A stretch of DNA of 64,000 nt, taken from positions 29,201-93,200 of the forward strand of contig NZ_JAODTL010000052.1 of the NCBI RefSeq assembly GCF_026191375.1, in the 5' to 3' direction. The DNA comes from Marinomonas pontica. Its GTDB lineage: Bacteria; Pseudomonadota; Gammaproteobacteria; Pseudomonadales; Marinomonadaceae. The position numbers were made by a program, and so were the translations under genes. Shown piece by piece: positions 46,370-54,831 of this stretch (position 1 is its first letter; each line of letters starts with the position of its first letter). The notes under the pieces were generated by a model. It searched no databases. It worked only from the letters and a program-made list of their open reading frames with translations, and was not told where the DNA came from.

Positions 46370-48691
46370 TTGATACAAGCACAACCTAACATCGAGTCAA
46401 CCACCTCGTTAACAGACGAACAACACTGTGTGGTAGCTCATGACCTTATTTCGCCAGCAAAAGTCATTGCGGTCGCGGGGGCAGGTAAAACAACGACGTT
46501 AATTTCTCGTATTGAGCATTTGTTAGCACAAGGCGTGGACCCGTCTCACATTGGCGTGTTTATGTTTAACAAAAGCGCCCAAGAAGAGTTTTCTGAGCGT
46601 TTAAGTAAGCGACTCATGGCGGCGGGGTATTTGCGTTCTCCGAGCGTGATGACCTTTCATGCCTTTGGTATGAAGTTCTGTCGACGTCTGGAACAGCAAG
46701 GTTGGCTGACTTCTGCGAAGTTGGTTACCGACGATTTTAGCTTGGTGAAGATGTTGCGCGAAGCCTTGCAACGTTTGGTGCGAAGTGGCGAGAAAATTGC
46801 GATTTTGGACGAGAAAGAGTGGCTTGAAGACGTGCTGTTATTTGTTGATCAAGTCAAAGCCTCCGATCAACCAGCACAAATCGTTTTTGAGGCTTTGGGG
46901 TGGTCGAAAGAACGTAAGTTTTTCCCTGCCCTTTATGACGAATTAGAGAAGCTGCGCAAGCGCAATAACATACGTTTCTTTGCCGATTTACTCAGCGATC
47001 CTTACGAATTAATCAGCGAATTAGATGACGCGGAGCGCGTGAGAGTGCGTGGTTTGGTGCCGGATTTTCGTTACCTGTTGATTGACGAATTTCAAGACAT
47101 TAACCCTTGCCAATATGAATTGCTCAAATTGCTTTATCCTGCACCTTGCCAATGGATGATTGTCGGCGATGTGCAGCAATGTATTTACGAATGGCGCGGC
47201 GCCAGTCCAGACATTATGTCCACGCAATTTGACCAAGACTTTGCCAACGTGGCGACGTATCCATTAAGCACCAGCTTTCGTTTTGGCCATGCGGTTGGTC
47301 TCATGGCGTCGAGTGTCATTAGCGAAAACGATCCTGACGCCTTAGTAATCGGGGCGGGTGAGCGTACGCGAGTGTCTTTTGCTCGCGCTCCGAAGACGGG
47401 CAAAGCTCTGTTGGGCGAGCTGAAATCTTGGGTTGATGAAGGTCGTGCATTGAGCGACACCGCGGTGTTAGTGCGCTTGTACAGCGACATGGTGCCAGTG
47501 CAACTCGCCTTGATGCACAAAGGCGTACCGTATCAATTGCATGGCGATTCTCCGTTGTTGGAAAATCGCCAAATTCGCATGCTAATGGCGTACCTTGCCG
47601 TGATTGCTGGTGGTTTGGAAAGTCCAAGTGTTTTTTTTCATCCAGATGACATTGAGTATTTGCTGACGGTGCCGAGTCTTGGTGGTTCCATGGCGCAGCG
47701 TAAAACCTTGATTCAACAAGCCAAACAATCTCCGCATTTATTGCCGCAAATTATTGAATCGGTTGCGGACGCTACTGAAGGTTGGCGAGCGAAAAAACTC
47801 TACGAACGTGCTGATTGGTTACGCAGTTTAGCTGACGCTTATAATAAGCAGTATCGCACTGATCCTGGGCAAGGTTTGGCGCATACGTTGGAAAAGTTGG
47901 GCATTTATCGCTACTTCGAAAGCACCAGCAGCAAAGACATTCAGACCCAAGAAAAAATCGCGACCTGCGATGCGTTTATGGCGTATGTACGAGGTGTTGG
48001 CGGTGACGCGAAATCGATTTTGGAGCAACTGGCGACCTTAAATGAAAAGCAAACAGACGACAGTCATGGCGTGCATTTGATGACGATTCACAAGTCGAAA
48101 GGCTTGGAGTTTGATCAGGTGTTGTTGTCTGGCTTACAGGAAGGGCGTTTTCCGTATTATGACGAGGATTTAAGCGCCATTGATAAGCAAGCCGCCAGTG
48201 ATTTGGCTTCTGAACGGCGTTTGTTTTATGTGGCGATTACCCGTGCCAAACAGAAGTTAGTCTTGCTCGAATCCCCAAGCACTGACGAGCATAAACGCAT
48301 GAAGCAAGGCGATATTCCTCGTGCTGCGTTAAAGAGTTTGTCTTTGTCGCGTTTTGTTTTTGAAGCTCAGCCGTATGCCGTCAGTCGTATCTGTGAGGCG
48401 TGGTATGCTAAAGACATTGGCACACCAATTGCTACGGAAAAAGGCGCCGTGTTTCAGCGTTATTTGCGTGCCGTTGATCCTTCGCCGTCCTTGACCTTTC
48501 GTCATCGAGTTGAAGGAAAAAGTGCATTGCAGCCCGGAGACAAGGTGCGCCACGATCAATTTGGGCAAGGTATTGTTGTCCGACAAGAGCGTGACGATAA
48601 ACAAATGATCTTTGTGGATTTTGGTGAGGTGGGTTTAAAACGCTTCAACCCTAAGCACACACAACTTATAAAAATATCTTCCAGAGCTTAA
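46370..48691 (+). CDS. UvrD/Rep-type ATP-dependent DNA helicase
   Basis: A superfamily 1 3'-5' helicase of 773 residues. Motifs: AVAGAGKTTTLISRI (Walker A), FNKSAQEEF (Ia), LIDEFQDINPCQYELL (II), VGDVQQCIYEWRGA (III), TSFRFGHAVG (IV), MTIHKSKGLEFDQVLL (V) and ASERRLFYVAITRAKQKL (VI). The C-terminal segment GDKVRHDQFGQGIVVRQ is a PcrA/UvrD-like Tudor-type tail. It is not obviously rep or uvrD. The start is TTG at 46370. The 2OG oxygenase gene follows 11 bp later. Confidence 0.88.
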   Translation: MIQAQPNIESTTSLTDEQHCVVAHDLISPAKVIAVAGAGKTTTLISRIEHLLAQGVDPSHIGVFMFNKSAQEEFSERLSKRLMAAGYLRSPSVMTFHAFGMKFCRRLEQQGWLTSAKLVTDDFSLVKMLREALQRLVRSGEKIAILDEKEWLEDVLLFVDQVKASDQPAQIVFEALGWSKERKFFPALYDELEKLRKRNNIRFFADLLSDPYELISELDDAERVRVRGLVPDFRYLLIDEFQDINPCQYELLKLLYPAPCQWMIVGDVQQCIYEWRGASPDIMSTQFDQDFANVATYPLSTSFRFGHAVGLMASSVISENDPDALVIGAGERTRVSFARAPKTGKALLGELKSWVDEGRALSDTAVLVRLYSDMVPVQLALMHKGVPYQLHGDSPLLENRQIRMLMAYLAVIAGGLESPSVFFHPDDIEYLLTVPSLGGSMAQRKTLIQQAKQSPHLLPQIIESVADATEGWRAKKLYERADWLRSLADAYNKQYRTDPGQGLAHTLEKLGIYRYFESTSSKDIQTQEKIATCDAFMAYVRGVGGDAKSILEQLATLNEKQTDDSHGVHLMTIHKSKGLEFDQVLLSGLQEGRFPYYDEDLSAIDKQAASDLASERRLFYVAITRAKQKLVLLESPSTDEHKRMKQGDIPRAALKSLSLSRFVFEAQPYAVSRICEAWYAKDIGTPIATEKGAVFQRYLRAVDPSPSLTFRHRVEGKSALQPGDKVRHDQFGQGIVVRQERDDKQMIFVDFGEVGLKRFNPKHTQLIKISSRA

Positions 48692-48702
48692 GGAACGCAT
48701 GA

Positions 48703-49659
48703 ATGTCTATTCCATTGATCGACTTATCTAAACTGACCCATGACAGCGGTGCCATTCGTCAAAGTGAAATTAACGCGTTAGACAAAGCGTGTCGTGAAAT
48801 TGGCTTCTTTTATTTGACCAATACTGGCATTTCGAGCGAATTGATGGCCGCACTGATGCGAGAAGCCAAGCGCTTTTTTAATCAGCCACAAGACGCGAAA
48901 AACGCCATTGATATTAAAAGCAGTGTGAATCATCGAGGGTATGGCAATATCGGTGAAGAGCAACTGGATGAAATCGGCCATGCAGATTGGAAAGAAACTT
49001 TTGATATGGCCTTGGATTTTCCAAAAGACCATCCTTTGGTTGCAAAATACCCAACCATGTATGGGCCAAATCAGAACCCAAGCGACCCTAAAACCGTTGA
49101 AGTGTTGCAGGATTATTATGTTGAAGCTTTTCAGGTGGCTCAAAAATTGTTGACTGCTATGGCGCAGGCTTTGTCTTTGGAAGACGATTTCTTCACTCGC
49201 TGTTTTAAAGATCACGTTACGGTTTTGCGCATGATTCATTATCCACCACGTCCAGCCAATGACCATGATAATGGTGCGGGGGCGCATACCGATTACGGTT
49301 GTGTCACCTTGTTGTTACAAGATCAGATTGGTGGCTTGCAAGTCAAAAATCGCCAAGGCGAGTGGGTCGATGCGACGCCAATCGACAATGCTTTGGTGGT
49401 AAATATTGGTGATTTGATGCAACGCTGGACGAATGATGAATACGTCTCCACTGCACACAGAGTGCGAGCCTCATTGCCTGCCGTGCATCGTTACTCGTTT
49501 CCCTTTTTTGTGGAGCCGGATTACGAAACGAATGTTGAATGTGTGCCGAGTTGTGCTACTGCTGATGCACCAGCAAAATACAATGCCATCTTGAGCGGTG
49601 ACTGGATTCAGTCTCGTTTTGACGCCACGTATGCTTACAGAGAGAAAGAGCCTGTTTAA
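48703..49659 (+). CDS. 2-oxoglutarate/Fe(II)-dependent oxygenase (isopenicillin-N-synthase family)
   Basis: A 318-residue double-stranded beta-helix oxygenase. The N-terminal DIOX_N-type region reads IPLIDLSKLTHDSGAIRQSEIN and IGFFYLTNTGIS. The iron triad is in AHTDYGCVTLLLQD (His, Asp) and YVSTAHRVRA (His), and the arginine-serine pair for 2-oxoglutarate is in RYSFPFFVEPDY. It should hydroxylate or oxidise a small molecule, such as an amino acid or flavonoid-like compound. The substrate is unknown. It may be co-transcribed with the helicase gene. Confidence 0.9.
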   Translation: MSIPLIDLSKLTHDSGAIRQSEINALDKACREIGFFYLTNTGISSELMAALMREAKRFFNQPQDAKNAIDIKSSVNHRGYGNIGEEQLDEIGHADWKETFDMALDFPKDHPLVAKYPTMYGPNQNPSDPKTVEVLQDYYVEAFQVAQKLLTAMAQALSLEDDFFTRCFKDHVTVLRMIHYPPRPANDHDNGAGAHTDYGCVTLLLQDQIGGLQVKNRQGEWVDATPIDNALVVNIGDLMQRWTNDEYVSTAHRVRASLPAVHRYSFPFFVEPDYETNVECVPSCATADAPAKYNAILSGDWIQSRFDATYAYREKEPV

Positions 49660-49731
49660 TTAAAGCGACCGGGCAAGGGGCGTAACGATGTTGCTCAATG
49701 ATATAAAAGATAATTTTATTATTTAAAGCAT

Positions 49732-49756
49732 AAAATGACCGCTAGGCGGTCATTTT
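49732..49756. terminator. Bidirectional terminator overlapping a stop codon
   Basis: An 11-bp stem AAAATGACCGC / GCGGTCATTTT with a TAG loop and T tails. It includes the stop codon of the amidotransferase on - and lies 73 bp after the oxygenase on +. Confidence 0.85.
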
Positions 49757-50527
49757 TAATAATTCAGTCAAAGGTTGAATTTGATACTCTTGACCTTTTA
49801 TCTTCGCAATGTGTCCTGCTGGCACTTGCGTCCAGCTGTCGCTCGAGTGATCGAGAGGCTCTGAACCAATCACAATGTGCTTTTCAAACTGTTTGCAGTA
49901 CAGGCTAGGAGCGTGTTCGTCGCTGGAGAAGCGAATGGCCGTGATTTCTTCGCCGTCTGAAAATACCGCTGTAAATCGCAAGGGGTCTTGTATTTTCTTT
50001 TGTTTCATCATGTCGAGAATTTGTGCCAAGGTTGTTTCAATGGCTTGTTCTGGTTTTTGCTCTAATCCATTGGCGATCATGAGCAGGAAGATGACTTCCG
50101 AATCGGTTGCGCCATGCCGATGGTTGTAAAGGTGTTCTGGAATCAAACGATCCAGTTGCCAGCGCAACGATTCGTAACCGCCAATTTGACCGTTATGCAT
50201 GAATAGCCAGTTTTTGTAACTGAAAGGGTGGCAGTTCGAGCGGTTGGTCTCTGTTCCTGTAGAAGAGCGAACGTGCGCGAAAAATAAGCCACTTTTAATG
50301 TGTCTGGCTAGGCTTTTTAAGTTGCTGTCACTCCAAGCGGGTAACACCTCGTGGTATAAGCCGGGCTCTTCTCGTTCATCGTACCAGCCCAAGCCAAAGC
50401 CATCGGCATTGACCGTGACTTCGGATTTTCTTGCGCTCAGGCTTTGATGAATTAAAGAATGCTCTTGTTTGAAAAGCAACGATTCAAGGTAAACAGGATC
50501 ACCCTGATACGCCATCCAACGACACAT
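49742..50527 (-). CDS. Class II glutamine amidotransferase (EgtC/YafJ-like)
   Basis: A 261-residue Ntn-fold glutaminase-type protein with Cys2 as the expected nucleophile (MCRWMAYQGDPVYLES). Motifs include NADGFGLGWYDE, FFAHVRSSTGTETNRSNCHPF, FMHNGQIGGYESLRWQLDRL and GATDSEVIFLLM. The MCRWMAYQGDP start is close to EgtC-like amidohydrolases of ergothioneine pathways. No egt gene is nearby, so that role is not supported. It differs clearly from the YafJ-type protein at 7337-8137. Confidence 0.9.
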   Translation of the reverse strand: MCRWMAYQGDPVYLESLLFKQEHSLIHQSLSARKSEVTVNADGFGLGWYDEREEPGLYHEVLPAWSDSNLKSLARHIKSGLFFAHVRSSTGTETNRSNCHPFSYKNWLFMHNGQIGGYESLRWQLDRLIPEHLYNHRHGATDSEVIFLLMIANGLEQKPEQAIETTLAQILDMMKQKKIQDPLRFTAVFSDGEEITAIRFSSDEHAPSLYCKQFEKHIVIGSEPLDHSSDSWTQVPAGHIAKIKGQEYQIQPLTELLKMTA

Positions 50528-50560
50528 GATTTTCTCCTAAAAATGAAAGCAGTCATAAAA

Positions 50561-50586
50561 AAGGGGGAAGTAAAGACTTCCCCCTT
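50561..50586 (-). terminator. Intrinsic terminator after the chemoreceptor gene
   Basis: The arms AAGGGGGAAGT and ACTTCCCCCTT form an 11-bp stem. On -, six T residues follow. It lies 22 bp after the chemoreceptor stop codon and ahead of the next gene on -. Confidence 0.88.
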
Positions 50587-50608
50587 AAGGTGGTAATCCA
50601 TGCAGTTA

Positions 50609-52276
50609 CTATACTTTAAAGTAACTGATTTTCTCCGACAATTGTGTGGCTAACGAAGCCAGCTGTCCAGCGGAGTTGCTAATAGAATGGATGGATTTTG
50701 TTGTGCGTGACGCGATCTCGGTAATATTTTCCACATTGCGGCTGACGTCCGCCGTAACCGACGCTTGTTCTTCTGCTGTGGCTGAGATTCGGTCGTTCAT
50801 ATCGCGAATTTTAGTGACAGACTGATTGATGTTTCGCAATGACTCTTCTTCGTGTTTCACTTGGCTTACCGCATCGGTTGAGCGCTGGTGACTGGAGGTC
50901 ATTGCCTTCACCGCAGAGCTGGTACCGCTTTGCAATAGGGTGATCATTTTTTCGATTTCTTGGGTCGCATTTTGTGTGTTTTGTGCAAGGTGTCTGACTT
51001 CGTCTGCCACTACCGCAAAGCCACGCCCTTGTTCGCCTGCTCGAGCGGCTTCTATGGCAGCGTTCAATGCGAGTAAATTTGTCTGTTCTGCAATGCCCAA
51101 AATCACATTCAAAATGTTACTGATTTCTTTGGTGTTAGATTGCAATTCGTTAATAGTGGACGCTGAACTGGCAATTTCAGATGCTAGTTCTTGGATGCTG
51201 TTGATCGTCTTCGTGACAATGGCGGTGCCTTCATTTGCAGCACTTTCGGCACTGTGCGCCGCTTGACTTGCGTCCGTGGTCGCTTCTGAAACGTGTACCG
51301 CTGTGGATTGTATTTCTTGTATTGCCTGCGAAATGAAATTGGTCTCTTCTTGTTGGCGTTCGACCATTTCAGATGATTCATCTGTTATTTTGTTTAGGTC
51401 ATTGGCTGCCTTGGTCAGCATGGTGCTGGACTCGGCAACATCATGCAAAATACTGCTTAGCTGGATCACTAATTTGTCCATGGCTGTTTCTAGCATGCCG
51501 ATTTCATCTTTGCGCTTGCTTGCTACTTTTGATTTGACCAAGTCGCCTGACGCAATTTCTTCTGCTCTGCGAACCGCGCGAATGAGCGGACGACAAATGC
51601 CGTTAACAATAACAATGCTGACAATAATGCCGATGATAATAAGTGCCGCAGCAAGTCCACCGCTAGCGTATATGGTTTGGTCTAATTTGTGGTTTTGAAT
51701 GTCAGCAACGGCGGTGCTGTAATCATTAATGGCTGCAATAATGTCTTCCATTTGTTTATTAACCGCTATCAGGCTTTCGTCTGCCGCGCGGCGAGATTTG
51801 TTGGCTTTTAATGTATTTAATTTAACCCACCAGCTGTACGTTTCGGTGCTGGCCTCTAGGAAGATGGCTTGCTGCTCTTCTAGAGCCGTGATCTGAGTAA
51901 ATAGATTATCCAGCCCATCATGCACTGGCATAGTGGCTAAAATGTTTTTGACATTTTCAATGCTGGTAAGAAGCTCTGCGGTATAAGTGGTAAATTTATA
52001 GGAGGATTCTGTGATTTGCTCAACGCCATATCCCCCAATGGATTTAGCAATGGATACTTGGAAAAAACCGCGTTCAAACTCTACGGATTGTTGTAAAAGA
52101 AGTTGACGGCTTTTTTCTAGGTTTTTGACGAGTTGTAAGCTTTGCGAAGAAAGGCTTTGTAGCTCGGACGAAACAGATTTACTGGTTAGTGCAGAGCTAA
52201 CGCTCACGCCGATGATCACTAGCGAAAACAGAGCAATGAGAGAAAGTATTTTTGTTCTTACGGACAGATTCAACAT
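50609..52276 (-). CDS. Methyl-accepting chemotaxis protein
   Basis: A 555-residue chemoreceptor. Transmembrane helix 1 is at about 11-31 and helix 2 at about 205-227 ([19 protein letters not shown]), enclosing a four-helix-type periplasmic sensor region of about 170 residues. A HAMP segment ([18 protein letters not shown]) leads to the signalling domain, whose hairpin tip reads [37 protein letters not shown]. No C-terminal CheB/CheR pentapeptide is seen. The ligand is unknown. It is a single gene. Confidence 0.94.
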   Translation of the reverse strand: MLNLSVRTKILSLIALFSLVIIGVSVSSALTSKSVSSELQSLSSQSLQLVKNLEKSRQLLLQQSVEFERGFFQVSIAKSIGGYGVEQITESSYKFTTYTAELLTSIENVKNILATMPVHDGLDNLFTQITALEEQQAIFLEASTETYSWWVKLNTLKANKSRRAADESLIAVNKQMEDIIAAINDYSTAVADIQNHKLDQTIYASGGLAAALIIIGIIVSIVIVNGICRPLIRAVRRAEEIASGDLVKSKVASKRKDEIGMLETAMDKLVIQLSSILHDVAESSTMLTKAANDLNKITDESSEMVERQQEETNFISQAIQEIQSTAVHVSEATTDASQAAHSAESAANEGTAIVTKTINSIQELASEIASSASTINELQSNTKEISNILNVILGIAEQTNLLALNAAIEAARAGEQGRGFAVVADEVRHLAQNTQNATQEIEKMITLLQSGTSSAVKAMTSSHQRSTDAVSQVKHEEESLRNINQSVTKIRDMNDRISATAEEQASVTADVSRNVENITEIASRTTKSIHSISNSAGQLASLATQLSEKISYFKV

Positions 52277-52583
52277 AGCTAATCCAATGAATAAGAGTGG
52301 AAGTCAATGGCTATTGATCAGCAATAGTTATGCCAATTAAGTTACATTACTTTACGGAAATAACATTTATTTATAGCTCTTAGAAAGCGTGAGCTTTTGG
52401 GGGAGCATGTTGGCAATAGTGCAGAGTGCTCCAGAAAGAGTCATCTATTTTGTTATTTTATTGACCGCTTTTCCTGCTTTTAATGTGCAAGAAAAGAAGT
52501 CTACTCTTAAGATAGCGTGAAAGGTTAGCAAAAGCCTAGTGCTATTTTGTTGGGATGCTCTATTTTTGTGCGTTTTTTTGCAA
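52277..52583. other. Intergenic region between chemoreceptor and hisI
   Basis: About 300 bp without a supported gene. It should hold the chemoreceptor promoter on - and the end of the PTPS-hisI transcript. A short inverted repeat (CTATTG / CAATAG, about 52311-52327) lies near the chemoreceptor start, and its role is unclear. Confidence 0.4.
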
Positions 52584-52997
52584 CTATTTGTTTTTTTCTG
52601 GGGCAGTACTGATAACGACATCTTTCCCATCAACGGTAAAAAAGAAGCAATCCCGACGGTTGGTGTGGCAGGCAGGGCCTTTTTGATCAACTTTTATCAA
52701 GATGGCATCGCCATCGCAATCAAATGACATAGACACTAATGTTTGGCGGTGCCCAGAACTTTCGCCTTTGCGCCAGTAAGTTTGGCGTGAACGAGACCAG
52801 TAACACACTTGCCCCGTTTCTAATGTTTCACGAATGGATTTCTCATTCATGTAGGCAAGCATTAACACTTCACCAGTATCGTGCTGCTGCGCAATGGCGG
52901 CGATCAAACCATGTTCGTCTGTTTTTAAATTGGCTAATACCGTGTCTAGCGATAACTTTTCGCCTTGAGCGAGGTTCTCGTACTCTTTTAAGCTCAT
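52584..52997 (-). CDS. hisI: Phosphoribosyl-AMP cyclohydrolase
   Basis: HisI opens the purine ring of phosphoribosyl-AMP, the third step of histidine synthesis. The 137-residue protein is the stand-alone form. The family core is present: GEVLMLAYMNEKSIRETLETG, WSRSRQTYWRKGESSGHRQ, then SFDCDGDAILIKVDQKGPACHTNRRDCFF with the metal ligands. The start ATGA overlaps the stop of the upstream PTPS-type gene by 4 bp. No other his gene is nearby. Confidence 0.95.
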   Translation of the reverse strand: MSLKEYENLAQGEKLSLDTVLANLKTDEHGLIAAIAQQHDTGEVLMLAYMNEKSIRETLETGQVCYWSRSRQTYWRKGESSGHRQTLVSMSFDCDGDAILIKVDQKGPACHTNRRDCFFFTVDGKDVVISTAPEKNK

Positions 52998-53875
52998 ACT
53001 CTTGCCTTTACTTTTTCTGAAATTGCGCCTTTACCAATACCCTCAAAACCGTGAGCTTCAATGTGTGTGCCTGGGTTTTCTTCTGCCAAGACATCAGCAA
53101 TGTGTGCGGAAAGTGACTCAACCGTGGTATCGCAATCCAGCATGTAGACTTGATTGCTGTCGATTTTAAGCTCAAACAATCCTTGCTGGCTTATGTAGCT
53201 AAAGCAGTGATAATTCACACCGTTTTCAGTCGCTTGGCTTATCAAGTCTTCTTGTGTACCTAAATAAATGTCTTCCCAACGCTGTGCCCAATCGTACTCC
53301 ATGGCAGCGTTACGAACGCCATCGGCGTAAATCTCCACCGTAGAGCGATGGCCATGAGCAATACGCTGGCAATTGCCTGCGTGCTTCTTCAAACCATGGC
53401 TGTATTGATACTGCGCGCCAGCGATGTGCTCTGGTGTAAAACGCACGCTAACGGCTTCTAATTCCGCTGGCAGCAGATTAAGAATTTGTGACTCAACCCA
53501 TTTAGCCGCCGCTTCTGGTGTAATTTCTGTCATTGGCAAAACGCAAATGGCTTGAGTCGGTGCGTCGCATTGAAACACACGCTTGTCGTCAGCGGCTTCT
53601 TTACTGTGATCAAAATGAAAAGAAACACGATCACTAGCCAATGACGTAAGAGTAGATCCGTTGTGCACGGCAGGAATCGCCAGCATGTGATCGATATTGT
53701 CATCCAGCCATTTCTTGATTTGTTTTTTCACGATACTGAAATCACAAATCATGCTTTCATCGTTTAACTTGCCGGTCAGTACAATGTCGGTTTGCCAGCT
53801 TTCACCCAACAAACCACGCTTGGCGTCAAAGTAGGAAAAATCCACGTGGGTTAGGTTTTTTACAAATAGCTTCAA
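52994..53875 (-). CDS. Two-domain 6-pyruvoyl-tetrahydropterin synthase / QueD family protein
   Basis: A protein of about 293 residues with two PTPS-like halves. The first half has FSYFDAKRGLLGESWQTDIVL and CDFSIVKKQIKKWLDDNIDHML, the latter like the QueD core DF...LDH, but it lacks the C-HGH zinc motif. The second half has YQYSHGLKKHAGNCQRIAHGHRSTVEIYADG, which supplies that motif. Members of this class act on dihydroneopterin-type substrates in pterin or queuosine synthesis. The start is a TTG at 53875, because AGGAG lies seven bases upstream. A frame extending to 54019 has an unlikely N-terminus. It overlaps hisI. Confidence 0.82.
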   Translation of the reverse strand: MKLFVKNLTHVDFSYFDAKRGLLGESWQTDIVLTGKLNDESMICDFSIVKKQIKKWLDDNIDHMLAIPAVHNGSTLTSLASDRVSFHFDHSKEAADDKRVFQCDAPTQAICVLPMTEITPEAAAKWVESQILNLLPAELEAVSVRFTPEHIAGAQYQYSHGLKKHAGNCQRIAHGHRSTVEIYADGVRNAAMEYDWAQRWEDIYLGTQEDLISQATENGVNYHCFSYISQQGLFELKIDSNQVYMLDCDTTVESLSAHIADVLAEENPGTHIEAHGFEGIGKGAISEKVKARV

Positions 53876-54030
53876 CTCGCTACTCCTATGATTCTTAATG
53901 GCGCGTATCTTACCGTAAATATAGACATCGTTATAGGTGATACGGAAAACGGAAGCATAGGAGCAAGTGTAGGAAAGGGCGCTTGATAAGCAAAAAGATT
54001 TAAGTATTTGAAAATACATAAGAAAGGCGG

Positions 54031-54058
54031 TTGATATTTCGTATTGGCTGCGTATAAT
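54031..54058 (+). promoter_or_regulatory. Sigma-70 promoter of ffs
   Basis: TTGATA (54031-54036) and a perfect TATAAT (54053-54058) are separated by 16 bp. Transcription should begin near 54065, leaving a 5' leader of about 24 bases before the mature 4.5S RNA, as in the E. coli precursor that RNase P trims. Confidence 0.8.
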
Positions 54059-54088
54059 TGCGCCCCAAGGTCAACAGGCCTCCTTTAT

Positions 54089-54201
54089 GGTGTCTCTGCT
54101 GGTCCCCTCGCAACGATAAACCGTTAATCTGGTCAGGTCCGGAAGGAAGCAGCCACAGCGGTGGACTTGTGTGCCGAGGTGCGGCTGGTAGAGATGCCAC
54201 C
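54089..54201 (+). ncRNA. ffs: Signal recognition particle 4.5S RNA
   Basis: The universally conserved SRP apical domain is visible as GGTCAGGTCCGGAAGGAAGC followed by AGCC, the Ffh-binding asymmetric loop and GGAA tetraloop. The distal pieces CCCCTCGCAACG and GTGTGCCGAGGTGCGGCTGG match the rest of the bacterial small SRP RNA. The ends GGTGTCTCTGCTGG and CTGGTAGAGATGCCACC pair. With Ffh it targets nascent membrane proteins to FtsY and the translocon. The ends are approximate to a few bases. Confidence 0.96.
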
Positions 54202-54369
54202 TTAATCTCCCCTAAATTTCTAAAATCTCTTTTTTTACACCAATACTTATTTCATTCTTTTTGTTTTTCTATAAATATTTTCACGATGTGCCGTCACGTC
54301 TCTAGTGCCTTTACACAGACTCGAACTTGCCTTGCCCCTCGCTGCTGAACATAAACAACATCACTTGTA

Positions 54370-54402
54370 GGGCAGGATAAGCGAAGCGTAATCTGCCGTG
54401 AA
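54370..54402. repeat. GGCAGGATAAGCGAAGCGTA-type hairpin repeat
   Basis: A stretch starting GGGCAGGATAAGCGAAGCGT and ending AATCTGCC is an imperfect inverted repeat. Sequences of the form GGATAAGCGAAGCGTAATCC are a widespread dispersed intergenic repeat in proteobacteria. This is one copy of that type. Confidence 0.6.
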
Positions 54403-54422
54403 AGCGTAGCTTTCTTTTATGT

Positions 54423-54443
54423 GAATTTGGGGTCAGATGAAAA
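54423..54443 (+). repeat. Dispersed motif GGGGTCAGATGAAAA, copy 2
   Basis: Identical over 21 bases to 22102-22122. The DNA on the right side differs from copy 1 after this core, so only the motif itself is shared. Confidence 0.65.
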
Positions 54444-54529
54444 ATTGATTGTGAACGATGCAGCCAAGCCCTTTTTCATAGCAGAAAGCATCACCGTTGT
54501 ACCCGTCATCGATACCATATAAATGATTT

Positions 54530-54716
54530 AAACCATCTGAATTACCAACAACTCGCCAGAATCCCAACCAAACTCGCATGGGTCGACCAAATCATTGGGC
54601 GAGTCAAAGGTGTTATGGTCGCCTTTATTGCCTTTTTCGGATGTACAAAAACACTTAAGTGAAATAACTGAAAAATCTTATATACCTTTTAAATACCGCC
54701 TTCGGGTGGTTTTTTT
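54530..54716 (+). ncRNA. Candidate small RNA between ffs and umuD
   Basis: No ORF of protein-like quality covers this stretch, but it ends in an excellent terminator (54695-54716). Upstream, TTGTAC (54497-54502) and TATAAA (54518-54523) with a 15-bp spacer could form a promoter. Between them two stems can be drawn: ACTCGCC (54551-54557) with GGCGAGT (54598-54604), and AAAGGTG (54606-54612) with CGCCTTT (54620-54626, one G-U pair). The predicted transcript is about 187 bases. It does not match 6S, tmRNA or RNase P RNA as remembered. This is a structural inference, not a family match. Confidence 0.4.
54695..54716 (+). terminator. UUCG-tetraloop intrinsic terminator with no assigned gene upstream
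   Basis: ACCGCC, TTCG loop, GGTGGT and a T run form a strong + strand terminator. The nearest + strand gene upstream is ffs, about 500 bp away. Confidence 0.85.
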
Positions 54717-54798
54717 ATGTTTGCCGAATAGGCAGCTGTTTTGCGTTGAATGCTCTTCTTACAAAAATTCACTTGGTCATTCGTGTCGCTTAAAACTA

Positions 54799-54818
54799 TA
54801 CTGTATAAATATACAGTA
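54799..54818 (+). promoter_or_regulatory. LexA (SOS) box of umuDC
   Basis: TACTGTATAAATATACAGTA is a near-perfect LexA operator (CTGT, eight bases, ACAG). It lies 13 bp before the umuD start codon, where LexA binding would block transcription of the operon until DNA damage. Confidence 0.95.
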
Positions 54819-54831
54819 TTTATGGTGGCTT

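Larger units (their letters stand above)
54202..54831. other. Long intergenic region between ffs and umuD
   Basis: No protein gene is supported in these 630 bp. They contain a hairpin repeat (54370-54402), the second copy of the GGGGTCAGATGA motif (54423-54443), a structured stretch with promoter and terminator features (54530-54716) and the LexA box of umuDC (54799-54818). Confidence 0.6.

Noticed and set aside
54595..54831. Extended N-terminus for umuD
   Set aside because: The extension would cross a terminator and the LexA operator and does not resemble UmuD. The ATG at 54832 fits the family.
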